The notes: generated from the letters alone by a model not told the origin. A stretch of DNA of 64,000 nt from Nocardia rhamnosiphila NBRC 108938 (GCF_000720425.1 NZ_JOAJ01000001.1:992001-1056000); one strand, 5' to 3'; counted from the stretch's first letter, positions 7,454 through 16,819 are shown. A program made the numbers and translations.

Positions 7454-9055
7454 TTGTCCGCATTCTCACGGCGCACATTCCTGAGTGGTACCGCGGCCGC
7501 CGCAGCCGGATTCACCGTCGCCGGCACGGGTGTCGCCGCCGCGCAACCCGGGAGCCGCGCGCCGCGGCGGCGCACTCCTGTTGTGCGCGAAGAGCATCGG
7601 GTGATCGTGGTCGGCTCCGGATTCGGTGGCGGGATCGCCGCGCTGCGGCTGGCCCGGGCCGGTGTGCCGGTTCTGCTGCTCGAACGTGGAAAGCGCTGGG
7701 CGACCGGGCCGAACGCGGACACCTTCGGTAATCCCATGGACCCGGACCGGCGACTACTGTGGCACGGTTCCGATCCGCAACTATTCGGGAAGCCGGTGGC
7801 GCTCGAGCCCTACACCGGACTGCTCGACGCGGTCGCGGGCGAGAACATGACCGCGCTGTGCGCGGCGGGGCTGGGTGGTGGTTCCCTTCTCTACCAGGGG
7901 ATGTCGTTGCAGCCGAGCGAAGCGGTGTTCAACACACATTTCCCGCAGGAACTGGACTGGCGCCTGATGGACCGCGTGCACTATCCGCGCGTCGCGTCGA
8001 TGCTACGGCTGGCGGTGGCGCCCGACGAACTGATCGCCCATCCGCACTACAAGGCCGCCCGCGTCTTCGCCCGGAACGCCGCGGCCGCCGGCTTGCCGGT
8101 GTCCAAGATTCCGATGCCCATCGACTGGAATTACGCTCTCGCCGAGACCCGCGGTGAGATGAAGGCCTCCTATACCAACGGTGCCGGCGCGTTCGGGGTG
8201 AACAACGGCGGTAAACATTCGGTGGACGTCACCTATGTGGCCGAGGCCGAGGCCACCGGCCTGGTCGATGTGCAGGTCATGCATAACGTCACCGATGTGG
8301 AACGCGGCCCGGACGGCCGCTGGCTCCTCCATGTGGATCGGACCGACGAGACCGCGCGGGTGCTGGAGAAGAAGATCCTCACCACCAAGGCGCTCATCAT
8401 GGCCGCCGGCAGTCTCAACACCACCGATCTGCTCGTGCGTGCCGCCGCCAAGGGGCTGGTCCCGGATCTGCCCGACGAACTGGGTATGGGCTGGGGAACC
8501 AATGCCGACCGGATCTACACCTGGACCGACCTGGCCGAGGACTTCGGTCCCGAACAGGGCGGACCGGTCGTCTACGGCAGCCTGAACTGGAGCGATCCGG
8601 CGACAGCGCACACCGTCATCCAGGCCTCGATTCCGCCGCTGGGTATGGATGCCCACACCACCATGCTGGTCGGATACGGAGTGAGTGAGACACGGGGCCG
8701 CTTCGTCTACGATTCGGCCACCGACAGCGCCCGGTTGTCCTGGCCCGCGGACGGGGACGCGGGCATCCAGTACGGATGGATCGAGAAAACCGTGCACAAG
8801 GTGGCCGGTCCGGCGTCGGTGATCGGCGACACCAACCGCGCGTTCCCTTCGACCTGGCATCCCCTGGGCGGCGCCTGTATGGGGACGGTCTGCGATCTCG
8901 ACGGCCGTGTCCACGACCAGCCGGGGCTGTACGTGCTCGACGGCGCGCTGCTCCCCGGTAACGCCGCCGCGTGCAATCCGTCGATGACCATCGCCGCGGT
9001 GGCCGAACGGGCCATGGACAACCTGGTCGCCCAGGATGTGGGGTCGATGATCTGA
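7454..9055 (+). CDS. Secreted class I cholesterol oxidase (GMC family, Tat signal)
   Basis: A 533-residue GMC flavoenzyme that oxidises and isomerises cholesterol to cholest-4-en-3-one. The N-terminus has a Tat signal (SRRTFLSG, then a hydrophobic run ending AAA). The FAD motif VVGSGFGGGIAALRLA follows. The C-terminus holds STWHPLGGACMG and NPSMTIAAVAERA, including the His and Asn used as catalytic residues in Streptomyces and Rhodococcus enzymes. The start is TTG 7454, set six bases after GGAGG (7443-7447), and precedes the Tat motif by four residues. The product is expected outside the cell. It lies next to a KstR-boxed acyl-CoA dehydrogenase, which fits sterol catabolism. It differs clearly from the ChoD-type enzyme at 53181-54899. 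Confidence 0.9.
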   Translation: MSAFSRRTFLSGTAAAAAGFTVAGTGVAAAQPGSRAPRRRTPVVREEHRVIVVGSGFGGGIAALRLARAGVPVLLLERGKRWATGPNADTFGNPMDPDRRLLWHGSDPQLFGKPVALEPYTGLLDAVAGENMTALCAAGLGGGSLLYQGMSLQPSEAVFNTHFPQELDWRLMDRVHYPRVASMLRLAVAPDELIAHPHYKAARVFARNAAAAGLPVSKIPMPIDWNYALAETRGEMKASYTNGAGAFGVNNGGKHSVDVTYVAEAEATGLVDVQVMHNVTDVERGPDGRWLLHVDRTDETARVLEKKILTTKALIMAAGSLNTTDLLVRAAAKGLVPDLPDELGMGWGTNADRIYTWTDLAEDFGPEQGGPVVYGSLNWSDPATAHTVIQASIPPLGMDAHTTMLVGYGVSETRGRFVYDSATDSARLSWPADGDAGIQYGWIEKTVHKVAGPASVIGDTNRAFPSTWHPLGGACMGTVCDLDGRVHDQPGLYVLDGALLPGNAAACNPSMTIAAVAERAMDNLVAQDVGSMI

Positions 9056-9146
9056 CGGTCGCCGGGCCCGGTACGGCCGGCCCCGACCACAGCGGCGGAA
9101 GCGGTGCGGGGCCGGGGCCGGGTTGTGCGAATCCCTCTGCCGCGAG

Positions 9147-9160
9147 TAGAACGGGTTCTA
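9147..9160. promoter_or_regulatory. KstR-type operator box
   Basis: TAGAACGGGTTCTA matches every fixed position of the published 14-base KstR consensus TnnAACnnGTTnnA and is palindromic except for the central two bases. KstR is the TetR-family repressor of the cholesterol regulon in mycobacteria and rhodococci and is relieved by sterol CoA-thioesters. The box lies 52 bases before the likely start of the acyl-CoA dehydrogenase gene at 9212. Confidence 0.75.
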
Positions 9161-9211
9161 ATCCAAGATTCCCGTACCCGATCGGGAATGAGACCGTACC
9201 CCTCGACCGGA

Positions 9212-11437
9212 ATGAGAACCGTGCCTGTAGCGCTGACCGCCGACCAGGCGGCACTGGCCGAAACCGTGACCGGATTCGCCGACCGCCGCGCCGGTCGCGG
9301 ACACCTCCGCGAGAACACCGAACGCCTGAAAGCGGGCGTGCGGCCGGATTTCTGGCCCGACCTGGTGGCGCTCGGCCTGGCCGGGGTCCATCTGCCGGAA
9401 TCGATCGGCGGACAGGGCGGCACCCTCGACGACCTCGCGGTGGTGGTCGCCGAATCCGGGCGGGCGCTGCTGCCGGGCCCGCTGCTGCCCACCGTGGTCA
9501 CCAGCGCGGTGCTCGCCGCAGCGGCGGGGCAGGACCGCGTCGATGCCCTGCTGCGGAAGTTCGCCGCCGGGGCGACCGGCGCGGTCGTCGTGCCCGAGCA
9601 CGCGATCACGGTGGACGGCGCCTCCGGCGATACCGCGCGGCTCGACGGTGTCACCGGGCCGGTGCTGGGGGCCGCGTCGGCCGAACTGTTCGTGGTGGCC
9701 GCCGCGTCCGGCGCGGAGACCAGGTGGTTCGTCGTCGACCGGACGGCCGCGGGACTCGAGGTCGAGGTGCAGGACGGAGCCGATCTGGGCCGCGATATCG
9801 GCAAGATCCGGTTCACCTCGGTCGCTGCCGATACACCGGTCGCGCTCGACACCGAGCGGGCCGTCGCGGTCGCCGTGGCGCTGTCGGCCGTGGAGGCGGC
9901 GGGGGTGATCCGCTGGTGTTCGGACACCGCCACCGCCTACGTCACCTCGCGCACCCAATTCGGCCGGCCGATCGGCGCCTTCCAGGCGGTACAGCACCGC
10001 ACCGCCCAACTACTGATCACCAGCGAACTCGCCACCGCGGCGGCCTGGGACGCGATTCGCGGCCTGGACGACGAGGCGCAGCAGCGGACGCACGCGGTCG
10101 CCGGCGCGGCGCTCACCACCCTCGGCAACGCGGTACACGCGGCCGTGGAATGCCTGGGCCTGCACGGCGCGATCGGGTTCACCTGGGAACACGATCTCCA
10201 CCTCTACTGGCGGCGGGCCATCGCGCTGGCCGCGCTGGCCGGGCCGGTGGAATCGTGGGAACTGCGGCTCGGCGCGGCGGCGCTGCACGGGCCGCGTACC
10301 TTCGCCGTACCCCTGCCCGAGACGGATTCGTCTTTCCGGGAACAGGTTTCGGCGATCCTGGACCGCGCGGCGGAACTGGACAACCCGGGTCCCTCGAAGA
10401 TCGGCGACACCGATGCGGTGAACCCGGGCCCACGCCGGACGCTGCTGGCCGACAACGGCCTGGTCTCGCCGCCGATGCCGCGGCCCTACGGGATCGAGGC
10501 CGGACCCCTGGAACAGCTGATTCTGCAGGACGAATACGACCGGCACGGGATCGCCCAGCCCTCCATGGGAATCGGCCAGTGGGTGGTACCCATCGTGCTG
10601 CACCGGGGCACACCCGAGCAATTGGCCCGATTGGCGGCTCCCGCACTGCGCGGCGAAGAGATCTGGTGCCAGCTGTTCAGTGAACCGGAGGCCGGATCCG
10701 ATGTCGCCTCCCTGAGCCTGCGGGCCACCCGGGTCGAGGGCGGATGGGAGCTGAACGGACAGAAGATCTGGACCACGCTCGCCCATCGCGCCGACTGGGG
10801 GTTGCTGCTGGGCCGCACCGATCCGGACGCCGAACGGCACCGCGGACTCACCATGTTCCTGGTCGATATGCACGGCGCCGGGGTGACGGTCCGCCCGATC
10901 ACCCAGGCCAGCGGCGGTGCCGAGTTCAACGAGGTCTTCTTCGACAACGCTTTCGTGCCCGATTCGATGGTCCTGGGCGAGCCGGGACAGGGCTGGACGC
11001 TGACCCTGGAGACGCTGGCGCAGGAACGGCTGTTCATCGGCGGTGTCCGGGATCCGGGGCACAACAAGCGGATCAAAGAGATCATCGACCGCAAGGAGTA
11101 CGCCGGCAGCCGGGACGACGCGCTGCGCACACTCGGCCGAATCAGTGCTCGGGGCGCGGCCGTCTCGGCGTTGAATCTGCGCGAGACGATCCGGCGGCTG
11201 GACGGTCAGCCGGTCGGTCCGGCCACGAGTGTCGCGAAGGCGGCGGCCTCCATGCTGCACACCGACGCCGCGGCGGCCGCCCTGAACCTGATCGGCCCGG
11301 CCGGGGCCCTCGGCGAAGCGGTCTCCGAACCGGTACACCACGAACTCGATATCCCGACCTGGATCATCGGCGGTGGGACACTGGAGATCCAGCTCAATAC
11401 CATCGCGACGCTGGTGCTCGGGTTGCCCCGGAAATAA
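9212..11437 (+). CDS. Two-domain acyl-CoA dehydrogenase (FadE34/FadE6-like), probably sterol side-chain
   Basis: A ~741-residue protein made of two fused acyl-CoA dehydrogenase units. The second unit is canonical: EEIWCQLFSEPEAGSD, GQKIWTT, QERLFIGG and a C-terminal EIQLNTIA segment. The first (to ~residue 380) is divergent but keeps the domain order and YVTSRTQFGRPIGAFQAVQH. This architecture is that of mycobacterial FadE34 (ChsE3) and FadE6, single chains mimicking the alpha2-beta2 sterol-side-chain dehydrogenases. The KstR-type box just upstream and the adjacent cholesterol oxidase support a role in beta-oxidation of the sterol side chain. The start is uncertain: ATG 9188, ATG 9212 and GTG 9221 are all in frame, none with a strong ribosome site. 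Confidence 0.85.
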   Translation: MRTVPVALTADQAALAETVTGFADRRAGRGHLRENTERLKAGVRPDFWPDLVALGLAGVHLPESIGGQGGTLDDLAVVVAESGRALLPGPLLPTVVTSAVLAAAAGQDRVDALLRKFAAGATGAVVVPEHAITVDGASGDTARLDGVTGPVLGAASAELFVVAAASGAETRWFVVDRTAAGLEVEVQDGADLGRDIGKIRFTSVAADTPVALDTERAVAVAVALSAVEAAGVIRWCSDTATAYVTSRTQFGRPIGAFQAVQHRTAQLLITSELATAAAWDAIRGLDDEAQQRTHAVAGAALTTLGNAVHAAVECLGLHGAIGFTWEHDLHLYWRRAIALAALAGPVESWELRLGAAALHGPRTFAVPLPETDSSFREQVSAILDRAAELDNPGPSKIGDTDAVNPGPRRTLLADNGLVSPPMPRPYGIEAGPLEQLILQDEYDRHGIAQPSMGIGQWVVPIVLHRGTPEQLARLAAPALRGEEIWCQLFSEPEAGSDVASLSLRATRVEGGWELNGQKIWTTLAHRADWGLLLGRTDPDAERHRGLTMFLVDMHGAGVTVRPITQASGGAEFNEVFFDNAFVPDSMVLGEPGQGWTLTLETLAQERLFIGGVRDPGHNKRIKEIIDRKEYAGSRDDALRTLGRISARGAAVSALNLRETIRRLDGQPVGPATSVAKAAASMLHTDAAAAALNLIGPAGALGEAVSEPVHHELDIPTWIIGGGTLEIQLNTIATLVLGLPRK

Positions 11438-11499
11438 CGCGCGGACCGGTCGGACCGGGGTGCCCGGATCGACCCGCAACTGAGGGCGGGCGCCCCTGT

Positions 11500-11505
11500 T
11501 ACCGT
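11500..11505 (+). promoter_or_regulatory. -10 element (TACCGT) giving a leaderless mRNA
   Basis: TACCGT lies seven bases before the GTG at 11513, the spacing expected if transcription starts at the start codon. No ribosome-binding sequence is present, which fits a leaderless message. No clear -35 is seen. Confidence 0.45.
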
Positions 11506-11512
11506 CGGTAGC

Positions 11513-12469
11513 GTGACCGAGCGACTACCCGCGATCCTGCGCGCCGACCTGCGCCTACCCGTTATCGCCGCCCCCATGTTCATCGTGTCCGGCCCCGAGC
11601 TGGTCCTCGCCCAGTCGAAGGCGGGGATCATCGGCTCCTTCCCGGCGCTCAACGCGCGGAGCACCGACAAACTGCGGGAATGGCTAACCCGGATCACCGG
11701 TGAGCTGGCCGCGACCCCGGGCGCGGCGCCGTACGCGGTGAACCTGATCGTGCACAAGAGCAATGGGCGCCTGCTGGAGGATCTGGCGATCCTGGAGGAG
11801 TTCCGGGTACCGATCGTGATCACCTCGCTGGGCGCCCGCACCGACGTCAACGAACGGATCCGCGCCTACGGCGGGGTGGTGCTGCACGATGTCATCAGCG
11901 ATACCTTCGCCCGCAAGGCCGTGGCCAAGGGGGCCGACGGACTGGTCGCGGTGGCCGCCGGCGCGGGTGGCCACGGTGGGACGGTGTCGCCGTTCGCGCT
12001 GATCCGGGAGATCCGGGAATGGTTCGACGGCCCGCTGGCACTCTCGGGCGCCATCGCGCACGGCGACAGTGTGCTCGCGGCCCTCGCCGCGGGCGCCGAC
12101 TTCGCCTATGTGGGCTCCACATTCATCGCGACCGACGAAGCCGCGGCGGTGCCCGAGTACAAGAAGATGATCGTCGCCGGCACCGCCGGGGATATCGTCT
12201 ACACGGATTTCTTCACCGGCGTCAAGGGTAACTACCTGCGGCCGAGTATCGTCGCCGCCGGTATGGACCCCGATGCGCTGGGGGCCCCGGGTGACGGCTC
12301 CGGGTCGCTGGAATTCCTGAACTCCGGTGAGGCCAAGGCGTGGCGCGATATCTGGGGCGCGGGGCACGGTATCGGCGCGGTGACCGGGATCGGTCCCACC
12401 GCGGCCGTGGTCGACCGGCTCGCCGTGGAGTACGAGCGGGCCCGGGAGCGGCTGGCCGCGCTGGGGTGA
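11513..12469 (+). CDS. Nitronate monooxygenase family protein (NPD/2-nitropropane dioxygenase fold)
   Basis: A 318-residue FMN-dependent TIM-barrel protein. Visible motifs are LPVIAAPMFIVSGPELVLAQSKAGIIGSFPALNARS (in parts), VVLHDVISDTFARKAVAKGADGLVAVAAGAGGHGG, whose HGG end includes the usual active-site histidine, and the phosphate-binding AAGADFAYVGSTFIAT. The family oxidises alkyl nitronates, but several members act in lipid or unknown pathways. The GTG start has no ribosome site and appears leaderless. It converges on the esterase gene with only six bases between the two stop codons. It follows the sterol dehydrogenase by 75 bases on the same strand but has its own promoter-like -10. Confidence 0.87.
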   Translation: MTERLPAILRADLRLPVIAAPMFIVSGPELVLAQSKAGIIGSFPALNARSTDKLREWLTRITGELAATPGAAPYAVNLIVHKSNGRLLEDLAILEEFRVPIVITSLGARTDVNERIRAYGGVVLHDVISDTFARKAVAKGADGLVAVAAGAGGHGGTVSPFALIREIREWFDGPLALSGAIAHGDSVLAALAAGADFAYVGSTFIATDEAAAVPEYKKMIVAGTAGDIVYTDFFTGVKGNYLRPSIVAAGMDPDALGAPGDGSGSLEFLNSGEAKAWRDIWGAGHGIGAVTGIGPTAAVVDRLAVEYERARERLAALG

Positions 12470-12475
12470 GCGAGA

Positions 12476-13522
12476 TCAGTTCAGCGCGTGCGCGCGGAAG
12501 AAGTCCCAGATGAGCGTGGTGGCGCTGATGGACTCGGTATCGGAGCCGACCAGGGCGACCGGGAAGATCACCGAGGGGGTGCCGAACCAGAGGTGACCGC
12601 CCCCGATCACCGACCACAGCTGGACCTCGGCTCCCGCCGGGCACGGATAGGCCGACAGGATCACATCACCGGTGACCTGCCGCTCGACCGGCTCGCTCGC
12701 ACATCCGTTGCGCCGGGCCCAGGCGGCGGCATTCTCCGGAACCGAATGTGGGCCTGGACCTTCCACCTCGGGTGCCCGATGGGCGGGGTCGGCCGAACCG
12801 GATCCGTCCGGCGAAGGGAGCAGCCGCGCGTTCGGGCCGGTGCCGCCCTCGTAGGCGACGATGGGGTCCGCGGTGCCGTGCAGGGCGATCACCGGCATCG
12901 GCCGGGCCGGCGTGCACCACGCGAAATCGGCCAGCCCCGCGACCGGCGCGATGGCGGCGATCCGATCGGCCAGCTGGCAGCCCAGTGACGACGTGGTGAA
13001 GCCGCCCATGGACAGCCCGGTGGCGTAGATACGCCGGGTGTCCACGCAGAGTGTGGATTCCACCTCGGTGAGCAGGTCCGCCAGATAGCCGATATCGGCC
13101 GAACCGGAACCGAAGTCCCAGCGGGGCAGGCCGGGACGCAACAGTTGCGGGGTGATGGTGACGAAGCCGTGGCTGCGTCCGTAGGCGCCGAGTTCGGTGC
13201 TCGTGTACTGGATGAACGCGGGTTCGAGATATCCGTGCAGGTCCAGGACCACCGGCAGGGGGCGGTCCGTGCCGGCGGGAACATCCCGGCCGTAGACACC
13301 GGAGATCCCGCGGGATCCGAACAGTACCGCCTCGGTACCGGGCCGCGGCTGCGGTACCGAACAGCCCGCCGAGGGGAGTGGAGCCGGGGTCGCGGGTCCG
13401 GCGTGGGCGGGGCTCGCCATGAGGCCGAGTGATACGACGACCGCGAATACGGCCGGCACTGCTCGCGAAACGGCGAAGCGCCACAGTTTCCCGCGCACGG
13501 CGGAAATAGCATTTCTATTCAT
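12476..13522 (-). CDS. Secreted PHB-depolymerase/feruloyl-esterase-like hydrolase
   Basis: A 348-residue exported alpha/beta hydrolase. It begins with a basic N-terminus and hydrophobic core ending SPAHA, a standard signal peptide. The mature part has the oxyanion-side LPVVLDLHGYLEP block, the nucleophile elbow GLSMGG, the acid-loop candidate ALHGTADPIVAY, and a late histidine in VIGGGHLWFG. This is the polyhydroxybutyrate depolymerase/LpqC-like esterase pattern (esterase family with CE1-type members). Paired cysteines suggest disulfides outside the cell. The true substrate may be an ester polymer or plant cell-wall ester; the GH3 glycosidase lies upstream on the same strand. There is no ribosome site at 13522 or at the alternative start 13534. 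Confidence 0.8.
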   Translation of the reverse strand: MNRNAISAVRGKLWRFAVSRAVPAVFAVVVSLGLMASPAHAGPATPAPLPSAGCSVPQPRPGTEAVLFGSRGISGVYGRDVPAGTDRPLPVVLDLHGYLEPAFIQYTSTELGAYGRSHGFVTITPQLLRPGLPRWDFGSGSADIGYLADLLTEVESTLCVDTRRIYATGLSMGGFTTSSLGCQLADRIAAIAPVAGLADFAWCTPARPMPVIALHGTADPIVAYEGGTGPNARLLPSPDGSGSADPAHRAPEVEGPGPHSVPENAAAWARRNGCASEPVERQVTGDVILSAYPCPAGAEVQLWSVIGGGHLWFGTPSVIFPVALVGSDTESISATTLIWDFFRAHALN

Positions 13523-13534
13523 GTAAAAGATCAT

Positions 13535-13559
13535 GGCAAAGAGCGGTAATCCGCTTGCC
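13535..13559 (-). terminator. Hairpin between GH3 gene and esterase gene
   Basis: AGCGG and CCGCT (13542-13546 and 13551-13555) pair around a four-base loop and extend to GGCA/TGCC with a three-base bulge. On the minus strand it is followed by ATGATCTTTTAC. It could end the GH3 transcript, or shape the esterase leader. Confidence 0.35.
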
Positions 13560-13649
13560 GTAATTCCGAATTCACACAGTTCGGGCCCTGGACGTATTCG
13601 CGGCGCGCCCCGACCGGCAGCGGCCGCGCCGCGAATCCCGCCGCGTGTT

Positions 13650-15911
13650 TCAGCCGTTCGCGCGGGCCAGCAGATCGTCGAGTTCCTCGGCGGTCATCAG
13701 CCCACCGAGGTTCAGCGCGATGCGCCCGATGGGGATGGACCCGATCATGCGCGCCATATCCACCCCCAGATCGGTACCCGCCGAACTACCGGGCTCCCCG
13801 ATCAGCGGCGCCAGTTTCGCGCCGAGTTCCTGCCTCGCCACCGGATTCGCCATGACCTCGGCGAACGCCGATTCCCGGGTGAGCGGCACCCGAACCTCGT
13901 CCCCGTCGACCCGGACGGTCACGCGCACCGGCAGATCCCGGCTGGAACGCCCGATGAACAGAATGTAGTCGCCGCCTTCGACGATCCAGCGACCGGCGGG
14001 TTCGTGCCATCGGGCGAATTCCCGGCGGGGTATCCGGACAGTGACCTCGTCCGCCGCACCGGGATCCAGCTCCACCGTCGCGAATCCACCGAGTTCCCGC
14101 GGCGGGCGCGACATCGACGAGGTCACCGGGCTCGTATAGACCTGGACGACCTCCCGGCCGGCCCGTGCGCCGGTATTGGTCACCCGTACCGTCACTGTGA
14201 CGCCGTCGGCGTCGGAGACCGCGTGCGGTTCGGCGTAGGCAAAGGTCGTATAGGTCAGTCCGTGCCCGAACGGGAAGCTCACCTCGAGTTCACGGCGGTC
14301 GTACCAGCGGTAGCCGACGAAAATACCTTCCCCGTACCGGACATGGCCCTGCTCGCCCGGAAAATTGTCGTAGGCGGGCACATCGGCGAGCCGTAGCGGA
14401 ATCGTTTCGGTCAACCGGCCCGTCGGTGCGGCGATACCGAACAGCAGATCGGCGACGGCGCCGCCGGCCGCCTGGCCCAGCAGCGCGGCGTCCAGGATCG
14501 CGTCCGCGGCCCCGACTACGGGCGCCAGCCGCAGGACACCGCCGTGCGACAGGACCACGACGACCCGGTCCTGCACCGCGCGAACGGCGTGGAGAAGCTC
14601 GAGCTGGTCCGCGGGTAGTTCGATATGGTCGCGATCGAAGCCCTCGGATTCCTGTGTGGCCGCAAGCCCCAGGAAAAGTACGGCGACATCGGCCCGGGCG
14701 GCCGCCTCGACGGCCTCCGCACGCAGATCCGCTGGTGCGGAGTCGGACCCGGTATCGAATCCACGGGCGTAGGTGACCGCCGCCGATCCGGCGTGGGCGC
14801 GGATCTCGTCCAGCGCGATATCGACCCGGGTGGCGTTGACATGAGACGATCCGCCGCCCTGGTAGCGCGGTTCGGTCGCGAATTCGCCGAGCACCGCGAT
14901 ATGCCCGCCGGGGGACAGGGGCAGGACATCGTGGTCGTTCTTCAACAGCACCGCGCAGCGACTCGCGACCGTACGGGCGAGGGCATGATGCTCGTCGGCA
15001 TCCCAACCGGTCGCCGGATCGGCGCTGCCGGCGGCGCGGATGGCCAGGGCGGCGATCCGACGCGCGGATGCTTCCAGGATCTCCGGGGCCAGCGAGCCGT
15101 CGGCGACCGCGGCGGCCACCCGCCGATCACCGGCCTCGTCGGCGCCGGGCATCGCCAGATCCAGTCCGGCGGCGACCGCGGCGACCCGGTCGTCGACCGC
15201 GCCCCAGTCGCTCACCACCACGCCCGTGAAATCCCATTCCTCGCGCAGGACCTCGGTGAGCAGCCAGTGGTTCTGCGCCGCGTACACGCCGTTGATCTTG
15301 TTGTACGAACACATCACCGTCCAGGGGGCGGCCTCCCGTACCACGTGCCCGAACGCGTGCAGATAGATTTCGCGCAGCGGGCGTGGATCGACATCCGAAC
15401 TCGACGTCATCCGTTCGTGTTCGGTGTTGTTCGCCGCGAAGTGCTTCAGCGACGCGCCCACACCTTGCTCCTGGAGTCCACGGACCCAGCCGGTGGCGAG
15501 CGCGGCGGTGAGCCGGGGATCCTCGGAGTAGTACTCGAAGTTGCGGCCGCAGCGCGGATCCCGCTTGATGTTGATCCCGGGTCCCAGCACGATGTGCACA
15601 CCCGCGGCCCCGGCCTCCCGGCCGATCGCCGCCCCCACCCGCGCGGCGAGCTCCGGGTCCCAGCTCTGCCCCAGACCCACCGCGGGCGGAAAACAGGTGG
15701 CCGGAATACTCGGGCCGATGCCCAGCGCGTCACCGGCGTGATCGGGGTTTTGACAGCGCAGGCCGTGCGGGCCGTCGGAGACGGTGATCGACGGGATATC
15801 CCCGATCGGCTCGGTCGACCAGAAGTCGCGGCCACTGCCCAGCCGGGCACGCTGCTCGACCGACAGCGGGGTGACGAGGTCGTCCGGGGTGGGCGCGATC
15901 GGGTCCGGCAT
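13650..15911 (-). CDS. Glycoside hydrolase family 3 (beta-glucosidase-like), cytoplasmic
   Basis: A 753-residue GH3 enzyme. The N-terminal barrel contains KHFAANN (156-162) and the nucleophile aspartate D235 in VVVSDWGAV. A middle alpha/beta-sandwich domain follows (VAVLFLGLAATQESEGFDRDHIELP region, in parts). The C-terminal fibronectin-III-like domain includes ELGGFATVELDPGAADEVTV. These enzymes release terminal beta-glucose, beta-xylose or related sugars with retention. There is no signal peptide, so it likely acts on imported oligosaccharides or glycosides. The start 15911 is supported by GGAGGAG five to six bases upstream. No sugar transporter or LacI gene is adjacent. The ~70-residue tail after the FnIII domain (PIGRIALNLGGLMTAEELDDLL) is shared by GH3 relatives. 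Confidence 0.92.
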   Translation of the reverse strand: MPDPIAPTPDDLVTPLSVEQRARLGSGRDFWSTEPIGDIPSITVSDGPHGLRCQNPDHAGDALGIGPSIPATCFPPAVGLGQSWDPELAARVGAAIGREAGAAGVHIVLGPGINIKRDPRCGRNFEYYSEDPRLTAALATGWVRGLQEQGVGASLKHFAANNTEHERMTSSSDVDPRPLREIYLHAFGHVVREAAPWTVMCSYNKINGVYAAQNHWLLTEVLREEWDFTGVVVSDWGAVDDRVAAVAAGLDLAMPGADEAGDRRVAAAVADGSLAPEILEASARRIAALAIRAAGSADPATGWDADEHHALARTVASRCAVLLKNDHDVLPLSPGGHIAVLGEFATEPRYQGGGSSHVNATRVDIALDEIRAHAGSAAVTYARGFDTGSDSAPADLRAEAVEAAARADVAVLFLGLAATQESEGFDRDHIELPADQLELLHAVRAVQDRVVVVLSHGGVLRLAPVVGAADAILDAALLGQAAGGAVADLLFGIAAPTGRLTETIPLRLADVPAYDNFPGEQGHVRYGEGIFVGYRWYDRRELEVSFPFGHGLTYTTFAYAEPHAVSDADGVTVTVRVTNTGARAGREVVQVYTSPVTSSMSRPPRELGGFATVELDPGAADEVTVRIPRREFARWHEPAGRWIVEGGDYILFIGRSSRDLPVRVTVRVDGDEVRVPLTRESAFAEVMANPVARQELGAKLAPLIGEPGSSAGTDLGVDMARMIGSIPIGRIALNLGGLMTAEELDDLLARANG

Positions 15912-16047
15912 ACGACTCCTCCTGGTGGTTCGGCACTGCTGTCGAACCTAGCCGCTGGGAGCGGTGCGGTGGTGGATACGACCAGCGTTGCGTGACAGTT
16001 CGCAGGTTGGCCGGTACCGGCCCGCCGGACCGGGACCGGCCACCGTG

Positions 16048-16599
16048 TCAGGACGCGGCCGGTCCGTAGTCCAGGTGCACCACCCCGTTGGCGTAGACGT
16101 CATGGCCTTTGAGGGTGAACTTCGTGGTGCCGACCCCGTCGGTGAACAGTTTCTCCCCTTTGCCCAGGGCGATCGGATACACGAACAGATGCAGATCGTC
16201 GACCAGTCCATCGGCGAGCAACGCCCGGACCAGGGTGCCACTACCGCTGATATAGATGGTCCCGTCGATCTCGTCCTTCAGCGTGCGGATCTTATCGGGG
16301 TCGTAGGCGCCGAGGGAGGTGCTGTTGGCCCATTCGGCCTGCGGCTGCCGCGCGCCCACCACGTATTTGGCGGTGTCGTTGAAGAACGGTGCGCCCGGAT
16401 CGTCCTCGACGGTACGGGTGGACCACGCCGGTGCGAACATCTCGAAAGTGTTGCGACCGAGCAGGATCGCCTTCGCGTTGCCGGTGATCGCGGCAAGGGT
16501 TTCACCCATCTGCGGATCGAACCCGAACTCGAAGGTGAACGACGGGTCCTCGTACGACCCGTCGAGGGAGACGAACTCGTGCACGGCGATGGTTCCCAT
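16048..16599 (-). CDS. Dihydrofolate reductase-like protein (RibD C-terminal family)
   Basis: A 183-residue protein of the bacterial RibD-C/DHFR-like family, recognised from the opening HEFVSLDGSYEDP, the nucleotide-site ILLGRNTFEMFAPAW, and the ISGSGTLVRALLADGLVDDL and PIALGKGEKLF segments. True DHFR and RibD activity is uncertain for stand-alone members; a NADPH-dependent reductase function is likely by family. The start at 16599 was chosen because AAAGGA precedes it at good spacing, whereas the open frame extends further upstream without support. It is transcribed away from the cell-wall hydrolase pair. Confidence 0.85.
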   Translation of the reverse strand: MGTIAVHEFVSLDGSYEDPSFTFEFGFDPQMGETLAAITGNAKAILLGRNTFEMFAPAWSTRTVEDDPGAPFFNDTAKYVVGARQPQAEWANSTSLGAYDPDKIRTLKDEIDGTIYISGSGTLVRALLADGLVDDLHLFVYPIALGKGEKLFTDGVGTTKFTLKGHDVYANGVVHLDYGPAAS

Positions 16600-16769
16600 G
16601 GTGATGTCCTTTCTGGCAGCGGCTCGGTGTGTGCCACCGGTCTGTGGTCGGCCGCTGGGCTTGTCGGTCTTGTTCGGGTAGACGTGACACGACAAGGTTT
16701 CTCATCGGTGCCCCGCCGATCCCGCTCCGGCGTGGATTCTCAGCAGCGGGAGGGTGACGCCGGGTCGCG

Positions 16770-16784
16770 GGATGGAATTCTGTT
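16770..16784 (+). repeat. Upstream element shared by the two hydrolase paralogues (copy 1)
   Basis: GGATGGAATTCTGTT stands 36 bases before the gene at 16820 and matches the copy at 18043-18057 at 14 of 15 positions. A further shared block, GTTGAGAAAG, lies at 16803-16812 here and at 18055-18064 there, so the second copy looks like the first with ~21 bases deleted between two GTT triplets. Confidence 0.6.
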
Positions 16785-16819
16785 ATGCAGGTGGCGGTAC
16801 GGGTTGAGAAAGGTGGACG

